Below are positions 7,101 to 11,292 of a DNA stretch of 11,292 bases, one piece after another. Below the pieces are notes generated by a model that searched no databases, had not been told where the DNA came from, and saw only the letters and a list, made by a program, of their open reading frames with translations. Source of the DNA: Clostridiaceae bacterium OM02-2AC. GTDB taxonomy: Bacteria; Bacillota_I; Bacilli_A; Erysipelotrichales; Erysipelotrichaceae. Position numbers and translations under genes: made by a program. The DNA is taken from NCBI GenBank assembly GCA_003481775.1, contig QULU01000069.1, positions 1-11,292 of the forward strand, given 5' to 3'. The first letter of the stretch is position 1; the number at the start of each line of letters is the position of its first letter.

Positions 7101-9175
7101 ATGCATCATCTGATGAGATCGTAGAGTTCGATGCGACATATCAGGGCCAGGATAAAGCAGTCATCAAGCTGGAGTCTGCCTTCCGGAATGATATCACACA
7201 AGTAGAATTCTCTAAGGTGGATGCTTCCAGTAATGAGGAATTGGAAGGGGCAACACAGATCGTATATCCTAAAGATGATCGTGGCGAAGTATTTGAAACA
7301 TGGGTATCCACAAAAGATCCTCACATCATCAAGGGATTGGAAGTCGGAAAGACATACGTTTGGGAAGAAACATCAGCTCCATATGGATTCGCCCTTGCAG
7401 AAAAGATTGAATTCACCGTACGAGATACCGGGGAAGTACAAGTCGCAGGTATCATGAAAGATGAACTCGTATATGGCCAGTTAAAATGGAACAAAGCCGG
7501 TGAGATTTTCATGAATACCGACCTAGGACAGACAGAATTCGGTACAGTTCATTCTCCAATCTGGGAAAAATCCAACCTATTAGGCGCAGAGATCACGATC
7601 TATGCCGCGGAAGATATCACCATAGGAAATCACACCTATTACAAGGCTGATGAAAAGGTTCAGACATTAGAAAGTGATTGGGACAGCGTACTGAGTAAGA
7701 AGCTGCCTGTAGGACGATATTACTATACAGAGTCAAAGGTTCCGCATGGCTATATCGGTGATACGACAAAACACTATTTCGAGGTCAAAGATAATCAGAT
7801 AAATGAGATCCAGACCATCACCTCTACTCTTGAAAATGAGCGGCCTACTGTCGATATCGATATGACAAAGGTATTGGAAGAACAGAAAATCTTCAAAAAC
7901 CCGGATGCTTATAAAGATGTGATATTTGGAATCTATGCAAGAGAAGATATCTACAACTACAAAGGTGATGTTGCGATCCCATACGATACGTTAGTATATA
8001 CAAGCGGTATCGATAAGGACGGACATCTGACATTGGCAGATACGTTCGATCTTCCGAATGGTGTATATTTCCTGAAGGAGCTGTCTACAAATGGACAGTA
8101 TGTCCTCAATGATAAGGAATATGATTTTGAAATCTCATATCATGGGCCAGATGTTTCTAATTATGTGGTACATATCGGTAAGGATGGAACAGTCGAAAAT
8201 AAATTAGCCCGTGGAAGCATCCGGGTACAGAAGGTGGATACGAAGGATGCTGAAAAGAAACTGCAAGGCGTCAGATTCGATATCTCTGCCAACGAAGATA
8301 TGAAGGATGTTATAAAGACAGTGGAGACCGATGAGAACGGAGTCGCAGCCTTCTCTGAATTGGAGCTTGGTGTGTACTATATTCGCGAAACGGAACAGAT
8401 CGCCGGCTATACTTTGAATGATCATATCTACAAAGCCGAAGTGAAAGCAGACGGTGACTTATTAACAATCACTTGTGAAAATACTCCTACGGAAATGGAA
8501 TTCTCAAAAGTCGGAGAAACCGGCTCAGAAGAACTGGAAGGAGCAAAGCTGCAGGTCATCGATAAGGAGACCGGAAGCATCATCGATGAATGGATATCAG
8601 GCAAGGAGCCTCACATGATTCACTATCTAATCGAAGGAAAAGAATATATCATGAAAGAAATCTCTGCACCATATGGATATGAGATCGCAGAAGAGATCAC
8701 CTTTACCGCAGGAGACGGCCAGAAGGTCACGATGAAAGATAAAATGATCCGCTCCTATATCAAAGTCAATAAGGTCGATTATTATGATCATAAGGACATC
8801 CTGAAGGCCGCAGAGTTTACGCTGTATAGTGACGCAGCATGCACGAAGAAAATCCGCAGTGTAAAGACGGATACGAAGAACGGAATCGCACTGTTCGATG
8901 ATCTGATCTACGGTACGTATTTCATCAAAGAAACGAAAGCACCGGCCGGTTATCAGTTATCCGATGAAGTCGTGAAGGTCACGATCGATGACGAATGGGT
9001 CAATGGTGATGACAAGCTGCGCACAATCATCTATGCGGATAAACCGTTATCCGGTGGGGTCGTTACAGGGGATACGACAGCGACTGGGATCCTGCTCAGT
9101 GTCGTAACACTGTCAGGTGCAGCACTCATCTTCGTGTCTCATAAACGCAGAAAAACGAAGAAATCAGAACAGTAG
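4115..9175 (+). CDS. giant thioester/CnaB-domain surface adhesin, cell-wall anchored
   Basis: Start 4115 is chosen because AAAGGAG (4103-4109) is 5 bases upstream and a classic signal peptide begins there (MKRYKEIKKK, hydrophobic core 11-27, cleavage near Ala33/34). The in-frame ATG at 4010 would add 35 residues and run through a terminator hairpin. The mature part of this 1686-aa protein opens with a thioester domain, AFCVQPG (Cys75) and ATQFLIWE (Gln123), the pair that forms an internal Cys-Gln bond able to react covalently with host targets. A beta-rich spacer (155-262) follows, then about 13 CnaB/SpaA-like domains from 265 to 1643. Each has a strand-A Lys and a Y-x-x-x-E-x-x-x-P-x-G-Y type Glu motif (VEEITAPNGY, VTEKTAPDGF, IKETKAPAGY), which usually form isopeptide bonds. 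The C-terminus has VVTGD (1649-1653), a hydrophobic helix (about 1657-1674) and KRRKTKK, a sortase-type anchor without canonical LPxTG. Attachment to host or partner cells is the likely role. Confidence 0.9.
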   Translation: MKRYKEIKKKILTYLAVFFMIISNLSMPQTIKAAKPEVKLAKKIAYSFQVTDKDGHMVWANDTEHIYADGEVAFCVQPGQLVNENANYSVSEFARSERNKIERIAYVGWQLSDKTDEDYLATQFLIWEALGATINSTSYSGYEAKKTNIQKQIDTLFSKKPSFNGTDETIKVGQSITLTDTNGVFSYYFLTSKSEGITVSKSGNKLTITASSNAPENATVKYQLIKEECVGTTMLYTSTASQDVVTAKQTDPRSIAINLDIEKYGSLKITKQDEDGTIVPNTSFKVSKNADMSSPVGTYTTGSDGTVTVNDLLPQKYYVRETAVPSHLVLDSTIHEVTVEANQTTNYTARNNWVKGKVQLRKIDPVSGKQVAGATYAIYNDKGQELERLVTKATGYVESGYLRFGEYTVREVIAPSGYILNKTSYPVTIATNEQKITVTGEDERQSGRLEITKEDSVTGSAAQGEATLKGAVYELKAKENILDPADQSVKYAKGALVATLTTDANAKASVSNLYLGKYTLQEKTPSTGYTLDPTAYDVSIDYAGQSVEVVTKKQTVKERVKAQAFQIIKASDNGGGEMDNLAGVEFTIKAKKDIDAYGSWEKAPVAKNAQGKTAAIMVTDKNGYALSDELPYGTYVVRETKVPADHYRVPDFTVVISEDSRDPQPWRIFNDEKFRAVIKMVKEDAETGKTVALAGATFKIRNLKTNEYVGYWDWNPTPEYITEWTTDGSGTVMTGKELDPGEYQVEEITAPNGYVLNIAPVKFKVSSNTAYETLPDGTTPVITVVKQDTSVKGKVNVQKLGEVLTSVKTDRLGNKHFAYTEAGIADAVYEITAAEDILDPAADGTILYEKGALVDTVTTAKDGLGTSKLLPLGKYKVTEKTAPDGFVLHGASQEVELTYKDQNTSIVFDDSSFTNERQKVELSVLKEDADTSTPLSGALFGLYAKTDILDAAGNVVVKADELIYQTDSGEDGIAAFDVDLPLSEYYAKELKAPIGYASSDEIVEFDATYQGQDKAVIKLESAFRNDITQVEFSKVDASSNEELEGATQIVYPKDDRGEVFETWVSTKDPHIIKGLEVGKTYVWEETSAPYGFALAEKIEFTVRDTGEVQVAGIMKDELVYGQLKWNKAGEIFMNTDLGQTEFGTVHSPIWEKSNLLGAEITIYAAEDITIGNHTYYKADEKVQTLESDWDSVLSKKLPVGRYYYTESKVPHGYIGDTTKHYFEVKDNQINEIQTITSTLENERPTVDIDMTKVLEEQKIFKNPDAYKDVIFGIYAREDIYNYKGDVAIPYDTLVYTSGIDKDGHLTLADTFDLPNGVYFLKELSTNGQYVLNDKEYDFEISYHGPDVSNYVVHIGKDGTVENKLARGSIRVQKVDTKDAEKKLQGVRFDISANEDMKDVIKTVETDENGVAAFSELELGVYYIRETEQIAGYTLNDHIYKAEVKADGDLLTITCENTPTEMEFSKVGETGSEELEGAKLQVIDKETGSIIDEWISGKEPHMIHYLIEGKEYIMKEISAPYGYEIAEEITFTAGDGQKVTMKDKMIRSYIKVNKVDYYDHKDILKAAEFTLYSDAACTKKIRSVKTDTKNGIALFDDLIYGTYFIKETKAPAGYQLSDEVVKVTIDDEWVNGDDKLRTIIYADKPLSGGVVTGDTTATGILLSVVTLSGAALIFVSHKRRKTKKSEQ

Positions 9176-9189
9176 TCTGCCTTTTCTCA

Positions 9190-9222
9190 AGGGAGATGCA
9201 GATACCTGCATTTCCCTCTTTC
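9190..9222 (+). terminator. intrinsic terminator after the adhesin gene
   Basis: AGGGAGATGCAG (9190-9201) and CTGCATTTCCCT (9206-9217) form a 12-bp stem with one G-U pair and loop ATAC, followed by the T-rich CTTTCATTT. It begins 14 bases after the adhesin stop. The U-tract is interrupted, but the stem is strong. Confidence 0.65.
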
Positions 9223-9224
9223 AT

Positions 9225-9491
9225 TTGAAGAAGAGGTGCATCATCATGGAGCGATCCTTATCGATATGAAGGTCAGAAGGAGTATTGAAATGGTCGAAGA
9301 CATACTTGACGGCTTTTACAAAAAAGCTCCGGGAATCCTTCCTACTAGCTATTTCCTATCAGAATGCTTATGAAGATCCCCGAATATTGGATTCTAACAG
9401 ATAGTAATTTCACCACAAAATAAGATTTACATGAAGGATGTGATACATACTTCTTATCCCCTGTCTAAGGTATATGGAAAGGAAGAGAAAT
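9225..9491. other. gene-poor stretch between adhesin terminator and next CDS
   Basis: No sizeable frame exists on either strand. It contains GAGGTG (9233-9238), 7 bases before an ATG (9246) that opens only 7 codons (MERSLSI). That stop overlaps as ATGA the start of a 35-codon frame at 9266. A short GCTTTT/AAAAGC inverted repeat lies near 9313-9326. From about 9380 the sequence becomes AT-rich. I see no convincing promoter. It could be a decayed gene or a leader. Confidence 0.4.
9266..9373 (+). CDS. possible 35-codon ORF or gene remnant
   Basis: This frame encodes a 35-aa product beginning MKVRRSIEMVED. An internal ATG at 9290 has AAGGAG about 5-7 bases upstream and would give 27 aa (MVEDILDGFYKKAPGILPTS and a short tail). 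The start at 9266 overlaps the stop of the 7-codon frame at 9246 as ATGA, a coupling arrangement. The frame is also open upstream to at least 9233 without a start codon, which fits the tail of a decayed gene. Neither possibility is strong. Confidence 0.15.
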   Translation: MKVRRSIEMVEDILDGFYKKAPGILPTSYFLSECL

Positions 9492-9824
9492 ATGCAGATT
9501 TTAGGTATCATCATAGTCAAATTGATAATATTTTACATTTTGATATTTCTGTTATGTGATATAATATTGATATTCAGAAAACATCTGAGAGAAACAAAGA
9601 TATATTGGAACTGCGTTGTAATCAATGGAGAAGTCATTATCAAAAATAAAGAGTATCTTGAAATTTACAAAAAGAACTTTTCTGATGATTCTGGCTATGA
9701 TAAAGATTTTTTAGAAAACTATATAGGACAACAGGATCTTGTAATCAAAATATATGATGAACGTGGTAATGGGTATCATAGTTGTTATATGATAAGTGAA
9801 TTGATATCTGTGGAATATTACTAA
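9492..9824 (+). CDS. small single-pass membrane protein, unknown function
   Basis: I prefer the ATG at 9492, which has AAAGGAAG 6 bases upstream, over the in-frame ATG at 9474, where only AAGG lies 3 bases away. The product is 110 aa (116 from 9474). Residues 3-28 form one very hydrophobic helix (ILGIIIVKLIIFYILIFLL), followed by basic RKHLRETK. A soluble domain of about 75 residues follows, alternating predicted strands and helices (VVINGEVIIKN, DLVIKIYDERGNGY, ISELISVEYY). Codon use is far more AT-rich than in the adhesin. A strong terminator follows 25 bases after the stop, so it ends its own transcript. Small membrane-anchored immunity or regulatory proteins can look like this, but no family is recognised. 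Confidence 0.65.
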   Translation: MQILGIIIVKLIIFYILIFLLCDIILIFRKHLRETKIYWNCVVINGEVIIKNKEYLEIYKKNFSDDSGYDKDFLENYIGQQDLVIKIYDERGNGYHSCYMISELISVEYY

Positions 9825-9849
9825 TTTCCACTTAATAGGAGAATTGTAT

Positions 9850-9881
9850 GGGAAGTGCAAAACAACAGTACTTCCCTTTTT
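9850..9881 (+). terminator. strong intrinsic terminator
   Basis: GGGAAGTGC (9850-9858) pairs with GTACTTCCC (9868-9876) over 9 bp with one G-U, a 9-base loop AAAACAACA and five Ts (9877-9881). It closes the 110-aa membrane-protein gene. AGGAG (9837-9841) and an ATG at 9848 sit on its left edge. Confidence 0.8.
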
Positions 9882-9997
9882 CTATTATCAAGTCAACCGA
9901 ACTATTGACATCCAACACACGATTCCGCTTACCAGTCTATAAAACCTATATAGCGTGATTTACCCCTTGTTTACCTCATAAAGAAAGTGAGTAAAAA

Positions 9998-10426
9998 ATG
10001 ATAAATATGAATAGAGATAAGAAAGCACAGAATCTAAGTTTGATAAAAGTTATAGGTATCCCCGCTTCATTAGTATATGGAATGCTTGTTTTTGGTAATC
10101 TATATATAGCAATTACTTCCTCTAAATTAGCAAATAAAGCTATAATAAGTGGCATATCTTATTTGGGATCATTAGTATTTATTCTTGGATTCACATATAT
10201 TGTTGAATATATAAAACGAAATATCCCAAATTGGCTGCTGTGGCTAAGGGAAAAGCTGAAAAAACATCAACGCATTCCCTTATGTCTTGAGAAGATAGAT
10301 TATTTGTATGAAGTGTATTTTGATGAAGTCCTCTTTTTTGGTGATCTATTTAATATTGTGCTTTGCGGTGTATTAAGTTGGAAATTCTCTAATTGTTTAA
10401 GAACTATTTTAGCTGTTTTATTGTAG
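9998..10426 (+). CDS. multi-pass membrane protein, unknown function
   Basis: This 142-aa, AT-rich gene has a weak purine-rich site (AAAGTGAG, about 7 bases upstream). A second ATG three codons in (10007) is an alternative start. Hydrophobic segments lie at about 16-39, 48-70 and 110-127, with a short hydrophobic C-terminus (132-142). A basic and aromatic linker (IKRNIPNWLLWLREKLKKH, about 72-90) sits between the second and third. No catalytic or transport motif is seen. Its last 9 bases overlap the end of the convergent minus-strand gene, and no terminator lies between them. It probably forms one accessory module with its convergent neighbour. No family is recognised. Confidence 0.65.
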   Translation: MINMNRDKKAQNLSLIKVIGIPASLVYGMLVFGNLYIAITSSKLANKAIISGISYLGSLVFILGFTYIVEYIKRNIPNWLLWLREKLKKHQRIPLCLEKIDYLYEVYFDEVLFFGDLFNIVLCGVLSWKFSNCLRTILAVLL

Positions 10427-11045
10427 TTTCCAAGCAAAAAAAAGTGTGAGTCCAAAAGAATAAACAAATATTGCAGGAATCAAAGCATATTGACTATCTG
10501 TGATAGCATTATAAATGCCTAAATCATAAAACAAATATATTATGTATAGTAAAGCGATAAGAGACATTGTTAAAAATAACAAAAAGCATATACGATACAA
10601 TGTAACGATTATCATTTCTCTTAATAAAGGAAATCTATACCCCATTCTTTTTTGATATTTAACATATAGTTTTTGGATTCTATAAAATAGTGTTGTAGCT
10701 CTTTTCTCTGCTTCAGAGGGGTTCTTAGAATCTTTCAAAGCTTGTAAGAGTTTAAGAGTTATATTATCAAAATAATTTACTAAATGGTAATTATTTTCTA
10801 TTGTTTCATTTTAACTTTAAAAATATTTCTAAACAATTCTTATTTTTCACCTTGGAAATTGGATTTTCAATAACTGCATAGTATATTTCACTATATATCA
10901 TAAACATCTTCTTATCTATTTCTGAAACCATCGGTCTTCTGTCCAATAGATATTTAATGAAAGTATTTAAAATCTGACCTACTGAGAAAACAGAGAGGAC
11001 AGCAATAATAAAACTTGAATCTATAAATTTAAAAAAATCTTCCAT
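10418..11045 (-). pseudogene. frameshifted membrane-protein gene, about 208 codons
   Basis: The gene starts at 11045 with an excellent ribosome site (GAGGAG on the minus strand, 11057-11052, 6-base spacer). Frame one (11045-10806, 79 aa) has a hydrophobic helix at about 11-32 and ends LEIFLKLK-stop. A frame shifted by +1 is open from just before that stop (10810) to 10418 and reads ETIENNYHLVNYF through to a C-terminus with two more hydrophobic segments (MIIVTLYRICFLLFLTMSLI, then IPAIFVYSFGLTLFFAW). The second frame has no ATG or GTG, and its first usable codon is a TTG (10738) without a ribosome site, so it is not an independent gene. The switch lies in TTTTTAAAGTTAAAATGAAA, where one extra A would explain it. 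Sequencing error, recent mutation or programmed +1 shifting at AAA-TGA are alternatives. Function is unknown. Confidence 0.7.
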
Positions 11046-11132
11046 AAATAACTCCTCATTTCTTTATAAGAGAGATTTTATCACGGGAAAGGAGGCGATA
11101 CATATAAAATAGAAGATTTTTTTATCCTACGA

Positions 11133-11199
11133 ACTGTTACTCTCAAGTAACAGTCAAGATGTAGTATAAGCTTTTTGCACTGTATGAGTGTTTATACAG
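11133..11199 (+). other. two leader hairpins upstream of the last gene
   Basis: ACTGTTACT (11133-11141) and AGTAACAGT (11146-11154) form a perfect 9-bp stem with loop CTCA. CTGTAT (11180-11185) and ATACAG (11194-11199) form a 6-bp stem with an 8-base loop. With the terminator at 11218 they make three successive hairpins in about 110 bases, suggesting a structured 5' leader for the gene at 11273. I do not recognise a known riboswitch or T-box motif. Confidence 0.45.
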
Positions 11200-11217
11200 C
11201 GGCTCTATATCCGAAAG

Positions 11218-11240
11218 AAGACACATCATGTGTCTTTTTT
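11218..11240 (+). terminator. intrinsic terminator upstream of the last gene (possible attenuator)
   Basis: AAGACACA (11218-11225) and TGTGTCTT (11229-11236) form a perfect 8-bp stem with a 3-base TCA loop, continuing into six Ts (11235-11240). No plus-strand gene precedes it since 10426, and the plus-strand gene at 11273 starts only 32 bases later. A role as conditional terminator in that gene's leader is therefore plausible. Confidence 0.7.
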
Positions 11241-11272
11241 AGTATTAAGAAAGAAAGGAAACGATATACCCT

Positions 11273-11292
11273 ATGTTCAAGAAAAGATTAAA
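11273..11292 (+). CDS. start of a gene cut by the window edge
   Basis: ATG at 11273 follows AAAGGAA (ending 11260) with a rather long 12-base spacer. Only MFKKRL and the following bases are visible. A Met followed by Lys/Arg would suit the n-region of a signal peptide or a membrane protein, but too little is present to assign a function. It is preceded by the hairpin-rich leader and terminator at 11133-11240. Confidence 0.4.

Noticed and set aside
9848..9958. 36-codon frame with AGGAG 6 bases upstream
   Set aside because: Its first ten codons form a strong terminator hairpin, so a full transcript is unlikely. The product has no recognisable feature.
10418..10738. Stand-alone minus-strand gene starting at TTG
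   Set aside because: There is no ribosome site before the TTG, and the frame extends upstream to join a well-initiated frame, so a frameshifted single gene is more likely.
1..11292. CRISPR array, tRNA/rRNA gene, insertion sequence or attachment site
   Set aside because: No regularly spaced direct repeats, no tRNA- or rRNA-like sequence, no transposase frame and no paired terminal repeats were seen.

Overview
The window looks like an accessory region of a low-to-moderate GC Gram-positive bacterium (Firmicutes). The signs are strong purine-rich Shine-Dalgarno sites, a lipobox lipoprotein, a very large sortase-type surface protein built from CnaB domains, and intrinsic terminators with short U-runs. 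An Erysipelotrichia- or Clostridia-like host, possibly an integrative or conjugative element, would fit. No integrase, relaxase, type IV secretion gene or attachment site is recognisable here, so that context is inference only.

Left part (1-2918): a 5'-truncated reading frame and a small two-helix membrane protein overlap by 11 bases. They are followed by a good candidate sigma-A promoter (882-910) whose -10 box is overlapped by a perfect 16-bp palindrome. Three genes then follow: a 79-aa helical protein, a HAD-superfamily protein with all four HAD motifs, and a 154-aa protein of unknown function. Each of the three is preceded by a copy of the same 19-bp palindrome (ACCTGGCAAnTTGCCAGGT). These copies lack a U-tract and are probably operators or mRNA hairpins.

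Centre (2919-9224): a lipoprotein with Ig-like domains ends at a terminator. A 220-base leader follows, holding a 9-codon peptide that ends Pro-Pro-stop and a terminator-like hairpin. It leads into a 1686-aa surface adhesin with a signal peptide, an N-terminal Cys-Gln thioester domain, about 13 CnaB/SpaA-type domains, a non-canonical TGD sorting motif, a membrane anchor and a basic tail. A strong hairpin closes the gene. The lipoprotein and the adhesin are probably both exposed outside the membrane.

Right part (9225-11292): a visibly AT-rich stretch with small membrane-protein genes of unknown function. There is a 110-aa single-helix protein with its own terminator, a 142-aa multi-helix protein, and a convergent minus-strand membrane-protein gene split by a +1 frameshift. 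The window ends with a region of three successive hairpins, the last a good terminator, just before the first codons of a gene that runs off the edge.

The most interesting material is regulatory: the three-copy intercistronic palindrome, the operator-like palindrome on the promoter, and the leader-peptide/terminator arrangement in front of the giant adhesin.
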